A stretch of 64,000 nucleotides of DNA from Jeotgalibacillus proteolyticus (GTDB taxonomy: Bacteria; Bacillota; Bacilli; Bacillales; Jeotgalibacillaceae): contig NZ_PREZ01000006.1 in the NCBI RefSeq assembly GCF_002926065.1, forward strand, positions 1-64,000, given 5' to 3'. The first letter of the stretch is position 1. The number at the start of each line of letters is the position of its first letter. Below the pieces are notes generated by a model, which searched no databases, was not told where the DNA came from, and was given only the letters and a program-made list of their open reading frames with translations. The translations under genes and the position numbers were made by a program. Below, in pieces: positions 1 to 8,113 of the stretch.

Positions 1-33
1 CCCGCAGGAGTCAGCCCCTTCCGCTTCAATCAA
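1..33 (+). repeat. Partial copy of ~120-bp Bacillaceae-type intergenic repeat
   Basis: These bases match the right end of the repeats at 40425-40544 and 57834-57953 (CCCGCAGGAGTCAGCCCC, then a CCGCT-CAATCAA end). The rest lies beyond the window edge. Confidence 0.8.
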
Positions 34-180
34 CTTCTTATCATCGAGTTTGGTTATTCGAAATTTAAATGCTCTGAATAAATTCCTTTTTAGCATTAAA
101 GGCTCATCAACTCTTTTCTTTAGTAAGTATGGTAAATAATATTCTTTATGAAGCATGAACTTTCTATATTAGGATCGAAA

Positions 181-214
181 GAAAAGCCTTCTCCATGGTA
201 GGAAAAGGCTTTCA
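181..214 (-). terminator. Rho-independent terminator of aceA
   Basis: Read on the minus strand just after the aceA stop, GAAAGCCTTTTCC pairs with GGAGAAGGCTTTTC and is followed by a T-rich tail. Confidence 0.75.
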
Positions 215-222
215 TTTTTTGG

Positions 223-1506
223 TTATGATCGTTGGAATTGTTCTGATTCAGTGGAACCTCGAAGGGCGGTTGTGGAGGATGTTCCTCCTGAGATGACCAT
301 GGATACTTCGTCAAAGTAGCCGGTTCCTACCTCGCGTTGGTGGCGTGTGGCTGTGTAGCCGCTGTCTTCAGCATCGAACTCAGCCTGCTGAAGTTCTGAG
401 TAAGCAGCCATTCCGCGCTCTTTATAGCCTTTTGCAAGCTCAAACATTCCATAATTAAGTGCATGGAAGCCAGCAAGTGTAACAAATTGAAATTTGTAGC
501 CCATTTGGCCAAGCTCCTGCTGGAATCTTGCAATGGTGTCTTCATCCAGCTTCTTTTTCCAGTTAAACGACGGGGAGCAATTATAAGCAAGCAGTTTGCC
601 AGGAAATTTCTCGTGAATGGCTTCTGCAAATTTTCTTGCTTCCTCAATATTAGGCTCTGAGGTCTCACACCAGATCATATCTGCATAAGGTGCGTAAGCC
701 AGCCCTCTAGCGATTGCCTGGTCAATTCCATCATTGGTATGGTAGAAGCCTTCAGGTGTACGCTCTCCTTTTATAAATGGCTGGTCATAAGGATCAACGT
801 CGCTTGTAATCAAGTTGGCTGCATTTGCATCAGTTCTTGCGATAATAATGGTGGAAACACCCATTACATCCGCTGCAAGACGGGCAGAAACAAGATTTTT
901 CACTGCGGTTTGAGTCGGTAGAAGCACTTTTCCTCCCAAGTGTCCGCATTTCTTTTCAGAGGAAAGCTGATCTTCTAAGTGGACGCCGCCTGCTCCTGCT
1001 TCAATCATTGCTTTCGTAAGCTCAAACACATTTAAATTTCCTCCAAAGCCCGCTTCCATATCCGCTACAATCGGTGCGTACCAGTAGGTGTCCCCTTTTC
1101 CTTCTGCCTGCTGAATCTGGTCGGCCCGCTGAAGCGTTTGATTAATTCGTTTAACTACTTGAGGAACACTGTTCGCAGGGTACAAGCTTTGGTCAGGATA
1201 CATGTGGCCTGAAAGATTTGCATCTGCTGCTACCTGCCAGCCGCTCAAATAAATTGCCTTCAATCCTGCTTTTACTTGCTGCATGGCCTGATTACCAGTT
1301 AACGCACCCAGTGCATTTACGTAATCTTCGGTTGTAACAAGCTCCCAAAGGCGCTCTGACCCCATTTTTGCTAAGGTTTGTTCAATTACTACAGATCCTC
1401 TAAGCTTAATTACATCCTCTGCTGTATAAGGTCTTTCTACTCCATTCCACCGCTCCTGGCTCCAGCTTTCCTCTAATTGTCTTGCTTGTTCTTCTCTCGT
1501 TGACAT
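223..1506 (-). CDS. aceA: Isocitrate lyase
   Basis: Isocitrate lyase cleaves isocitrate to glyoxylate and succinate, the first step of the glyoxylate bypass, in the cytosol. The protein is about 427 residues, normal for the bacterial enzyme. It carries the catalytic KKCGH signature near residue 187, with the nucleophilic Cys, and the upstream metal-binding stretch around [15 protein letters not shown]. Two in-frame ATG codons lie six bases apart. The downstream one (MSTREEQ) is preferred because AAGGGAGAG is then about eight bases away, while it nearly touches the first ATG. No malate synthase gene is present in the window. The small gene at 1590-1889 lies 83 bases upstream on the same strand with no terminator between them, so the two may be co-transcribed. 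TGTTATATAACA-type palindromes lie in that gap. Confidence 0.95.
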   Translation of the reverse strand: MSTREEQARQLEESWSQERWNGVERPYTAEDVIKLRGSVVIEQTLAKMGSERLWELVTTEDYVNALGALTGNQAMQQVKAGLKAIYLSGWQVAADANLSGHMYPDQSLYPANSVPQVVKRINQTLQRADQIQQAEGKGDTYWYAPIVADMEAGFGGNLNVFELTKAMIEAGAGGVHLEDQLSSEKKCGHLGGKVLLPTQTAVKNLVSARLAADVMGVSTIIIARTDANAANLITSDVDPYDQPFIKGERTPEGFYHTNDGIDQAIARGLAYAPYADMIWCETSEPNIEEARKFAEAIHEKFPGKLLAYNCSPSFNWKKKLDEDTIARFQQELGQMGYKFQFVTLAGFHALNYGMFELAKGYKERGMAAYSELQQAEFDAEDSGYTATRHQREVGTGYFDEVSMVISGGTSSTTALRGSTESEQFQRS

Positions 1507-1530
1507 GATCATCTCTCCCTTATCTATTAT

Positions 1531-1573
1531 TGTTATAATACATTAATCAATAAATTAATATTGTTATATAACA
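1531..1573. promoter_or_regulatory. Palindromic operator-like sites upstream of aceA
   Basis: TGTTATATAACA at 1562-1573 is a perfect 12-bp palindrome, and TGTTATAATACA at 1531-1542 is a near copy. Both lie between aceA and the upstream small gene. Related sites flank the promoter of that small gene (1923-1965), which suggests one regulator for both. The regulator is unknown. Confidence 0.45.
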
Positions 1574-1589
1574 GAAGGACCAAAAAAAT

Positions 1590-1889
1590 TTAATCTACAT
1601 CCGCACAGCACTCGATGGCTTCTTTAAATGATGAATAATCAAGTCCGCATGCTCTGCATACATTTGCCGGATCCATTTCTTCCTTCTTTCTGAAAACAAC
1701 AATTTGCTCTGCCGGCTGTTCTTTAATTTCCAATGAACCAATTGCTGTCTCCTGAAGCTCAAATGCTTCATCCCCGTAGATAAACATCGTACCGCTAAGC
1801 TCCTGATTTGATCTTCCTTCCAATACCTGCTGAACAATCCAGCGCTCAATCAACTCTCTGCTTGTTGTTTCTTTTTGGTGTGTTTGCAT
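1590..1889 (-). CDS. Hypothetical protein, 99 aa, Cys-containing C-terminus
   Basis: I do not recognise this protein. It has 99 residues and a charged helical N-terminal half. The middle segment (roughly residues 30-70) looks like a small beta domain. The C-terminus carries a CRACG motif and then ECC, four Cys in about 20 residues that could bind metal or form a redox pair. The start is secure: ATG at 1889 follows GGGAGGTAATAAC. A SigA-like promoter (TTGAAA, 17 bp, TATATT) lies just upstream, flanked by TGTTATA-type palindromic half sites. The downstream neighbour is isocitrate lyase on the same strand, so a link to acetate or fatty-acid growth is possible, but that is inference. Confidence 0.7.
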   Translation of the reverse strand: MQTHQKETTSRELIERWIVQQVLEGRSNQELSGTMFIYGDEAFELQETAIGSLEIKEQPAEQIVVFRKKEEMDPANVCRACGLDYSSFKEAIECCADVD

Positions 1890-1922
1890 GTTATTACCTC
1901 CCTGTTTGAATTTTGTAACACT

Positions 1923-1965
1923 AATATATAACAGATGTATTTTGTTTTCAACTGTTTTATAACAG
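1923..1965 (-). promoter_or_regulatory. Promoter with flanking palindrome for the 99-aa gene and aceA
   Basis: On the minus strand TTGAAA (1946-1951) and TATATT (1923-1928) are separated by 17 bp. CTGTTATAAAACAG (1952-1965, one mismatch from a palindrome) abuts the -35 box, and a CTGTTATATA half site overlaps the -10 region. Confidence 0.55.
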
Positions 1966-2083
1966 TTTATTTTAAAAACTTTTATATGTTCCTCTTAAAC
2001 ACCTATATAACAAGGTTGTTTCACATAAAAATTTCCGAAAAACTTTTCGACAAGTGCCTGGCACCACCCGAAATATCAAAACC

Positions 2084-2129
2084 AAAAAAGCAGCGTCCGC
2101 TCTCTTCGCGAGAGCGGACGCTGCTTTTT
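2084..2129. terminator. Strong bidirectional terminator at the end of the lasso operon
   Basis: A perfect 15-bp stem, GCAGCGTCCGCTCTC with GAGAGCGGACGCTGC, has a 5-base TTCGC loop and A6 and T5 runs on its two sides. It closes the minus-strand operon ending with the phosphoesterase. Confidence 0.9.
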
Positions 2130-2155
2130 GTTTTAGTATTCACCCTTCACTTTTT

Positions 2156-3163
2156 TCACCCTTCACTTGAGTCATCTTGCTCTTTTGTTAGGGTTATCAG
2201 GTTGATCTGTGGTGGGTTGAAAAGGCGGAAGTTTAGGAAGGATAAGGCGTCGCTGCTGCCGATACCGGTGCTTACGTATTGCTTTGTGCCATTGTATTCC
2301 CAGAGTCCGCTTACTCTGTCCCGCGGCGGAAATAAGCCGTTGCGATCATACCAGGCCTCTGGAACAAAGAGTGCACCTAGAAAAGGAATACGAATCTGCC
2401 CGCCGTGGTAATGTCCTGCTAAAATCAGCATGTTTTTTCTGATAGGAGAAATTCTCTCTAAATAATCCATCTGTACATCCACGATTGGATAATGGCTTAA
2501 CGCAATCAGAACTTCATCGTCAGACTCCTGTAATTGACTGAACTGGAGAAGTTGCTGATTTTGATACTCCGCGTAAGCATGAGCCTTTTCGATCGGCCTT
2601 GCAACTCTTCCATAAACAGGGGTAAAACCCTCCCCCGGATCGAGTGAGGCAAGGTCAAAATTTATAAAATATAAGGAGTCCTCTCCCTTTTGAATGGCTT
2701 CAACCGATTCCAGAAGCAGAACCCCATGCTCTTCCATTTCCTGAATAAATGAGGTCTTTTGAACATTCCCATTCTGTGTTATCTCGTAACTGTCCGGATC
2801 TGTATTCCCTGGAACAAAAAAGGCATTTTCTTTATTTTCGATTCCCTCCAAAAGAGTGAAGAAGGCGGAAAAATCGGTTTTCTCCGGTTTATCCATCATG
2901 TCTCCTGTAAACACAATTGCATCGTATTCAAGAGCATTGATCTCCTCAATAAGTTTCTTCTGGCCGTCTCCAAATTCCTTTTCATGCAGGTCAGAAATCT
3001 GTAAAATCCGGTAGCCGTCAAACCCTTGAGGCAGCTGAGTCATTTCAATCGTTTGGTACTCAACTAAAAGCCGGTTATTATCCCAATAAACAAACACACC
3101 AAACAGTATGACCATTACCGTTATCACTAGTAGTATCATTCTCTTCACCGCTTGACTCTCCAT
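2156..3163 (-). CDS. Membrane-anchored metallophosphoesterase
   Basis: The protein has 335 residues, with one N-terminal membrane segment (about residues 9-27) and a calcineurin-like phosphoesterase domain outside it. All the metal-site motifs are visible: D58-x-H60 in ISDLH, GD at 87-88, GNTD at 119-122, H224 in SHYP, and GHYHGG at 250-255. It resembles the YkuE-type phosphoesterases of Bacillus. It starts 13 bases after the stop of the lasso ABC exporter and precedes a strong terminator, so it is the last gene of the lasso operon. A phosphatase beside a peptide kinase suggests it could remove or tune the phosphate on the exported peptide. That role is my inference, and an unrelated envelope function is equally possible. 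Confidence 0.85.
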   Translation of the reverse strand: MESQAVKRMILLVITVMVILFGVFVYWDNNRLLVEYQTIEMTQLPQGFDGYRILQISDLHEKEFGDGQKKLIEEINALEYDAIVFTGDMMDKPEKTDFSAFFTLLEGIENKENAFFVPGNTDPDSYEITQNGNVQKTSFIQEMEEHGVLLLESVEAIQKGEDSLYFINFDLASLDPGEGFTPVYGRVARPIEKAHAYAEYQNQQLLQFSQLQESDDEVLIALSHYPIVDVQMDYLERISPIRKNMLILAGHYHGGQIRIPFLGALFVPEAWYDRNGLFPPRDRVSGLWEYNGTKQYVSTGIGSSDALSFLNFRLFNPPQINLITLTKEQDDSSEG

Positions 3164-3176
3164 TTATAAGACATCT

Positions 3177-4967
3177 TTAAGGAGCAATTTCCACCTGTTT
3201 TTTCAATAGATGATTAAAGACCTTAGATTTATCCTGCGCAAGCTGCTTGAAGCCGCCTTTTTGAACAATTTTACCTTCATCCAGCACGATTACCTGATCC
3301 GAGTTGCGAATAGTCGATAGCCTGTGTGCAATGACTAAGATCGTCATTTTCCCTTTTAACCGCTCAAGCGCTTCCTGGATATGCGCCTCGCTTTCAGTGT
3401 CAAGAGAGCTGGTCGCTTCATCGAGCACCAAAATTGAAGGCTTCCGTAAAATAGCCCGGGCCAACACGACCCGCTGCCGCTCGCCCCCTGAAAGCTTGAT
3501 CCCTCTGTCTCCGATCAATGTATCAAGTCCCTGGGGCAGCTTTTCAACAAAGGAATCAGCTGATGCAAACTGCAGCGCTTCCCACAAATCCTCATCCGTT
3601 GCATCAGGCTTTACAAGCTGAAGATTTTCACGGACTGTCGTATTAAACAAAAACGGATCCTGTGGAACATAGCTCATCGCACGTCTGAGTGACAGTACAT
3701 TTTGTTTTGTGAGTACTTTGCCGTCCAGCAGCACTTCGCCTTTTTCCGGATGATTTAATCCCATCAAAAGATCCACAAGTGTACTTTTTCCAGCTCCAGA
3801 CCGTCCGACAAATGCAGTCATTTTATAAGCAGGAACGGTAAAATCAACATTCTCCAGGGTATAGTCGGGCTCCTGTTGATTGTACCTAAAATAAACCCCT
3901 TTGCACTCAATCTGGTGATTCAGTTGCATCGGATCAATCTGCTGGTTCTCAACAAATTCCTCCTGCACTCTGCACTCCTGCTGAAGAGCCTGCACAGCTT
4001 TAAATGCAGGCAGAACCGTCGCAATTTGTTCCAAGGAGGCTTGGATACCCGCCACTCTCGGCCACAAACGCGAAAAGATCACAATGATGAGCATCAACTG
4101 GGCAAGCTGAGCGTTGAACATCATAAGTGCAATATAAATAAAGGCTGCAATTAAAATCGCGGAAGCTGCTTTGTAATACACTTGAGAAGTCGTTCTAAGT
4201 TTCATATACTCAACCTGCTCCCGCTGCATTTCATGGGTGATATCTGCATACCAGTCAAGCCTTGAACGCTCGAGGGAGTTGCTTTTAATATCTTTAATGC
4301 CGTTAATTTGGTCGGTAATTCCGCCAATATACCGTTTTCCAAGTTCATAATTCCGCATGCCAAGCTCGAGCGAACGCTTTAAGAATTTACGGTTAAATAA
4401 GACCAGAACCCCTCCGCAGAGCAGAATAAAAATAGTAATGGTCGGAGCGAGCAGCAGTGCAAGGACAATCTGAATCATCGTTGTGATAAGTGAAGACATA
4501 AATTGCAGAACCGACTGCGTCCCTGAGCTTGCCCTTACCACTTCTGAGGTAAGAATATTAACAAGATCAGATTTGCGTTTATTAATAAAAAAGTGCCATT
4601 TCGAATGTAAAATCCCATTGTAGGTCTTGTTTCTAAGGTGGCGCAAAAACCCCTGCTGAATGATCGTATTTCGTATGGTGATTTTTTGATATAAAAGATT
4701 TTGGGTGATCGCAAGGATGACGAAAACACTTAAAATTACAGGCAAACTGATATGAACAGGTACATCATCCATAAACGAAAATATGCCGGCCAGCGGAATG
4801 GATGAACTGTCAAAATCAATGATGCCTGTAAGACCAATTAATGGAATCAACAGAAGTACAGCCACCCCCTCAAGCAGACCGATGGCCATCATGGCAGCTA
4901 AATTGACATACAGAACTCTTCCTGCAAATGAGTGAATCTGCTTTAAAAAGAACATAATTTGCTTCAT
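3177..4967 (-). CDS. ABC exporter of the lasso peptide cluster (D protein)
   Basis: This is a 596-residue half-transporter with a permease and ATPase in one chain. Several membrane segments occupy residues 1-320. The nucleotide-binding domain has Walker A GRSGAGKST at 388-396, the LSGGE signature at 492-496 and Walker B ILVLDE at 512-517, followed by the H-loop in IAHRLST. In lasso peptide clusters the D protein exports the matured peptide and gives self-immunity. Here it follows the nucleotidyltransferase by three bases and precedes the phosphoesterase. It has no N-terminal peptidase domain, as expected, because the leader is removed by B1/B2. It is distinct from the second ABC exporter at 12587-14368, which sits with the eps genes. 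Confidence 0.9.
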   Translation of the reverse strand: MKQIMFFLKQIHSFAGRVLYVNLAAMMAIGLLEGVAVLLLIPLIGLTGIIDFDSSSIPLAGIFSFMDDVPVHISLPVILSVFVILAITQNLLYQKITIRNTIIQQGFLRHLRNKTYNGILHSKWHFFINKRKSDLVNILTSEVVRASSGTQSVLQFMSSLITTMIQIVLALLLAPTITIFILLCGGVLVLFNRKFLKRSLELGMRNYELGKRYIGGITDQINGIKDIKSNSLERSRLDWYADITHEMQREQVEYMKLRTTSQVYYKAASAILIAAFIYIALMMFNAQLAQLMLIIVIFSRLWPRVAGIQASLEQIATVLPAFKAVQALQQECRVQEEFVENQQIDPMQLNHQIECKGVYFRYNQQEPDYTLENVDFTVPAYKMTAFVGRSGAGKSTLVDLLMGLNHPEKGEVLLDGKVLTKQNVLSLRRAMSYVPQDPFLFNTTVRENLQLVKPDATDEDLWEALQFASADSFVEKLPQGLDTLIGDRGIKLSGGERQRVVLARAILRKPSILVLDEATSSLDTESEAHIQEALERLKGKMTILVIAHRLSTIRNSDQVIVLDEGKIVQKGGFKQLAQDKSKVFNHLLKKQVEIAP

Positions 4968-4970
4968 GAT

Positions 4971-6149
4971 TCAATCCCCCTGGGGTAGTGCATGACTTCT
5001 CGTTTTTCTCCACACCCATAAAAAAGGACGAAGAGGAAAATAGAGCACATGGAGTTTGGCTGGCAAGGGCAATGTTTGAGCATCTTCAGGATAAGGGTGC
5101 ATAAAGCTCATTATAAAAAACAGCTTTTGTTTAAAAGACATTAAAGAAAATAAATGATTTTTATGATAGCGGGCAAATTCCTCCGGCAGAGGATCTGTAT
5201 GGAGGTTTACCTGATTTTCCATATAAAAAACCGCCTGCTGAGCGAGGCTTGCGTATTTTCGAATTCCTTTCATCGGCACAGGCGATCCAAAAACGGATGA
5301 GGATAAATAAACTGCCTGTCCGCCTGCACGGAGATAATCATACTTTTCCAGGTGAGAAAAGGACCGCTTCCAGTTTACCTTCTGGTTCAATAATTGATGA
5401 ATATCCATCAGCCAGCGAAGACGTGACCAGCCATGCCGGGATCCATGGGAAACGAGAAATAAAAACATATCTTCTCTTCCAAGTGTGTAAACAGGGGTTT
5501 TAGTCAGCCCGCTTGTGATTTTTCTGTTCCATAGTGCAGTAAAATCAGGCTCTTTTGATGGCCCCGGATTCAGCCTCCAGTGAATCTCTGCCTTCAGCTT
5601 CTTTTTCGGATGGAAATAGGTAACATGATGGTGCCGCCATTTCCAGTCATTTAACACAGTCTGGATATAATCATCTTTTTCATAGCCCCGGTCGAGCAGA
5701 ATTTTTTCTGCTTTTTCCAATTCATCGATCGGAACGATAAAATCTAAATCGCTTGATGTACGCAGTGAAATGTCGCTATATAATTCATGAGCAAGCGTCG
5801 GGCCTTTGAGGAAGAGGAGTGGGATATGCTGTTCAGTAAACAGCTGGCTGAGCTGCTCCATTTCAGCCGTTAAGTGAAGCATTTGAAAGGTATTCCGCCG
5901 AAATAGATGAGTAAGCTCGTTTGTAACATGCGAAGGAACCCGGTCGCCCAACCGTTTTAATTTTGGAGTAAGAACAGGATAAACCCGGTGATGAAGCGTT
6001 AACTGCATAAACAGTTCCCAGTCCAGTTCAGAATACCGGTCAGTCAAACCCTCTGGAAATGCCTCCTCCGGCTCCCATTTAAGTAATTCAATCAGGAATT
6101 CAAGCTCCTGAGGAATGCGTGATAGATCAAGTTGAGATACGTTATCCAT
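4971..6149 (-). CDS. Nucleotidyltransferase-family protein of paeninodin-type lasso clusters
   Basis: The protein has about 392 residues in the minimal nucleotidyltransferase superfamily. The catalytic region reads LFLKGPTLAHELY, then SSDLDFIVP, where the spaced acidic residues would bind metal. Accessory genes of this type occur in paeninodin-like lasso clusters, often beside B2 and the exporter. The reaction is not certain; additions to the peptide phosphate have been considered for the family. The reading frame is open further upstream, overlapping B2, but ATG at 6149 (MDNVSQLD) has AAGGAG six bases before it and sits 13 bases after the B2 stop, so I chose it. It is translationally adjacent to the exporter. 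Confidence 0.8.
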   Translation of the reverse strand: MDNVSQLDLSRIPQELEFLIELLKWEPEEAFPEGLTDRYSELDWELFMQLTLHHRVYPVLTPKLKRLGDRVPSHVTNELTHLFRRNTFQMLHLTAEMEQLSQLFTEQHIPLLFLKGPTLAHELYSDISLRTSSDLDFIVPIDELEKAEKILLDRGYEKDDYIQTVLNDWKWRHHHVTYFHPKKKLKAEIHWRLNPGPSKEPDFTALWNRKITSGLTKTPVYTLGREDMFLFLVSHGSRHGWSRLRWLMDIHQLLNQKVNWKRSFSHLEKYDYLRAGGQAVYLSSSVFGSPVPMKGIRKYASLAQQAVFYMENQVNLHTDPLPEEFARYHKNHLFSLMSFKQKLFFIMSFMHPYPEDAQTLPLPAKLHVLYFPLRPFLWVWRKTRSHALPQGD

Positions 6150-6162
6150 AGCCTGCTCCTTC

Positions 6163-6606
6163 TTAAACGTTTTTGGCAAATTTACTGACGACCGTAAAGC
6201 GTTCCATTCCTTCTGAGCCCGTGATGTAAAAGGGACCGCTTCTAATCCATGCATGCGCAATTAACTGTCCGTCTTCATCCCGGGCTGTCCCAAGATAAAG
6301 TGTGCTTTCAATCTTACGTTTTTCAAGCATCTTCATCGCAGCAATCGCTTTAACGAGGCACTGGCTTTCAAAAAAGGTATACTTGCTCGCAAGATGAATT
6401 GCCTGAGAAATTTCCCCGAGTGTTTTTTTATTTGCCGGGTCCGTCTCAAGCGCAGTTTCCTGCATGACCGCACCTAATGATGGGACGACCTTTGAAAACG
6501 GAATGCTTTTTAAGTAACGTGCCCATGCAAGATAAGAATAGGATTCAATCAAAAGCTTTTTTTGCGCCAAGCTAAAGGACAAAAATAAGGTTATTTTTTT
6601 AATCAT
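6163..6606 (-). CDS. Lasso peptide leader peptidase, B2 protein
   Basis: B2 is the transglutaminase-like cysteine protease that removes the leader of the lasso precursor, working with B1. The protein is 147 residues from ATG 6606 (MIKKITLF), the usual size for stand-alone B2. The catalytic Cys is in the SQCLVKA motif and the His in AHAWIRSG, matching the Cys-His-Asp family pattern. An upstream TTG would add six residues; AAAGGA about ten bases before the ATG and the B1 stop at 6625-6627 favour the ATG. The gene sits between B1 and the nucleotidyltransferase. It is the only B2 in the window and so must serve both precursors. Confidence 0.88.
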   Translation of the reverse strand: MIKKITLFLSFSLAQKKLLIESYSYLAWARYLKSIPFSKVVPSLGAVMQETALETDPANKKTLGEISQAIHLASKYTFFESQCLVKAIAAMKMLEKRKIESTLYLGTARDEDGQLIAHAWIRSGPFYITGSEGMERFTVVSKFAKNV

Positions 6607-6624
6607 CCCAATCAGTCCTTTCAA

Positions 6625-6921
6625 TCAGCGTGAATGGGTTTCCAGTAACCCCTCTTCTGCTAAATGATCTAAAAATGTAAGAACCTGCTCCTCACATTCT
6701 TCCTTTGTCACATGGTATTGAGTGGTAAGGGATGTCACCAGATCCTGTACTGAAACAGGCTGCTCAAGCAGATCCCAGATATCTCCGCCAACCTCACCTA
6801 AGTTGTAATATTTTCCGTTTTCAATGCTCAGCATGACCTTCTCGCCGTCCATATCGCTCACAATATTTCCTTCCTTTTGACTAAGCAAATGAGTCGTTAA
6901 CAGTTCATTATGTTTGATCAT
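6625..6921 (-). CDS. Lasso precursor recognition element, B1 (PqqD-like)
   Basis: The protein has 98 residues and the PqqD/RRE winged-helix fold pattern: a beta strand with GEKVMLSIENGKYYNLGEVGG, then helices ending DHLAEEGLLE. B1 binds the leader peptide (its Y/W-x-x-P motif) and presents the precursor to B2. The start ATG at 6921 overlaps the kinase stop codon as ATGA, so translation is coupled. No second B1 is seen, so both precursors, whose leaders each carry WKxP, probably use this one. Confidence 0.88.
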   Translation of the reverse strand: MIKHNELLTTHLLSQKEGNIVSDMDGEKVMLSIENGKYYNLGEVGGDIWDLLEQPVSVQDLVTSLTTQYHVTKEECEEQVLTFLDHLAEEGLLETHSR

Positions 6922-7865
6922 ACAGCCTTTTCCTCCTTAAGAAATTTTTCTAAAATCATGTCAGTCAGCTGATGGGCGGTAAACTGAGTAACCGGTCTCC
7001 CAACCTGGTAAAAATCCATTTTATTTGCCATTTTTGCTGAAATAGCAAAGTGCCAATCCGTTAAGCCGGAGCGGGTGATGATAAAGTTGCGGTACGTATG
7101 ATAAAACAGCTTGTGGAACCGTTCCAATTTTTGAATTTCTTTTATCTCTACCTGATCTCCCTCTATCTTCACAAGCTCTACAATCCCCGCTAAAGGCATT
7201 GGCTGGTTGGCAAATTGAGCTGCAACCGGTACAGCAAATTTTGTTTCTCGATCAATAATCGGCCGGAGATTGGCTGATTCCATCCCAAACTGATTAAGGC
7301 TTTCAAGCCAAAGCTTCTGCTGCGGGTAGGCCGGCGTTACCATCGGCACAAAATCCTCTGTTAACGTAACAGGAATCACATCATCACTTAACAGCTGGTA
7401 GCCCCTCTTTAAAAAGGCTGAAGCAAGCGTTGATTTTCCTGCTCCTGAGTCTCCTACAATCGCATACGCCTTGCCATTGATCGCAATCGCGCTTCCATGC
7501 AGCGGGAGAACTTTTCTCTGCATTAAAATTGCGCCCATACACGTCCCAAGAAGATAGAGCCGCAGTTGATCCTCCTTTGCCCCTTCATATGGAGAAACTG
7601 TAATCCGGTTACCGCCTTCGATTTTATAAATGGCGACCTTTGGAATTTCAAACAGGCAGCATTTTTCTTTAATAAAGAAATAGCGGTTTGGTTCCGCTGA
7701 TTGCGCCCATTCCTCCTCCAAATTTCCTGTTTCGATCACAACGTCTGCTGACTGCCCCTCTGATTGAGGAAGCGGGGTTAATTCCTTCAAAACATATTCA
7801 CTTAAAATGCTTAACCCAAATGCTTGATAAAGATTACCCATTTCACTTTTTATCAATTCATTCAC
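6918..7865 (-). CDS. HPr kinase-like lasso peptide kinase (paeninodin K type)
   Basis: The protein has 315 residues. The C-terminal half is related to HPr kinase/phosphorylase, with HGSA at 123-126, the P-loop GDSGAGKST at 138-146 and the following acidic stretch LLSDD near 158-162. In paeninodin-type clusters this enzyme phosphorylates the side chain of the C-terminal Ser of the precursor before cyclisation. Both precursors here end in Ser, as required. There is no PTS or HPr gene nearby, and the context is entirely lasso biosynthesis. ATG 7865 follows AAAGGTGGGTGA. The gene is separated from precursor 1 by a hairpin (7880-7908) that may lower its expression relative to the precursor. Confidence 0.88.
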   Translation of the reverse strand: MNELIKSEMGNLYQAFGLSILSEYVLKELTPLPQSEGQSADVVIETGNLEEEWAQSAEPNRYFFIKEKCCLFEIPKVAIYKIEGGNRITVSPYEGAKEDQLRLYLLGTCMGAILMQRKVLPLHGSAIAINGKAYAIVGDSGAGKSTLASAFLKRGYQLLSDDVIPVTLTEDFVPMVTPAYPQQKLWLESLNQFGMESANLRPIIDRETKFAVPVAAQFANQPMPLAGIVELVKIEGDQVEIKEIQKLERFHKLFYHTYRNFIITRSGLTDWHFAISAKMANKMDFYQVGRPVTQFTAHQLTDMILEKFLKEEKAV

Positions 7866-7879
7866 CCACCTTTAGCACT

Positions 7880-7908
7880 TGCCCCTATACCTATTAGGCA
7901 TAGGGGCA
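7880..7908 (-). terminator. Hairpin between precursor 1 and kinase (attenuator or mRNA stabiliser)
   Basis: TGCCCCTAT pairs with ATAGGGGCA (9 bp, 11-base loop). There is no T run, so it is more likely a partial terminator or 3' stabiliser of the short precursor mRNA than a full stop. Confidence 0.55.
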
Positions 7909-7940
7909 GCATGCTTAAGTAATAAAATAAAGATTCCGGA

Positions 7941-8099
7941 TTAACTACCCTGTAAGCAGCTTGCATTTGATCTGCCTTCATGCGTTTCAGACTTTCCATC
8001 TGAAACATCAAAACAGTCAGCATTTGCGTTACCTGGGCCATTCATCGTCATGCTGATATCCAACACGTCAACCACTGGTGCTTTCCATTGCTTTTTCAT
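7941..8099 (-). CDS. Lasso peptide precursor A1 (long, two-Cys core)
   Basis: This 52-residue precursor has an RBS AAGGGAGGTGAGACA directly before the ATG at 8099. The leader begins MKKQWKAP, giving the W-x-x-P recognition motif, and ends SMTM with the Thr at position -2 that B2 and the cyclase expect. Aligned with precursor A2, the core starts at Asn20 (NGPGNANAD), so the macrolactam would join Asn1 to Asp9. The 33-residue core is long for a lasso peptide. It has Cys at core positions 10 and 29 and ends QGS, leaving a C-terminal Ser for the kinase. Asn at position 1 is unusual, since Gly, Ala, Ser or Cys are normal. If cleavage were one residue later, Gly1 and Asp8 would give an 8-membered ring. 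The gene sits between its cyclase and the kinase. Confidence 0.85.
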   Translation of the reverse strand: MKKQWKAPVVDVLDISMTMNGPGNANADCFDVSDGKSETHEGRSNASCLQGS

Positions 8100-8113
8100 T
8101 GTCTCACCTCCCT

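Noticed and set aside
120-314. A small minus-strand frame beyond the aceA stop.
   Set aside because: It overlaps the aceA end and crosses its terminator; there is no RBS and no recognisable motif.
1935-2411. A 158-codon plus-strand frame opposite the phosphoesterase.
   Set aside because: It runs through the strong terminator and antisense to a well-supported gene, and has no RBS.
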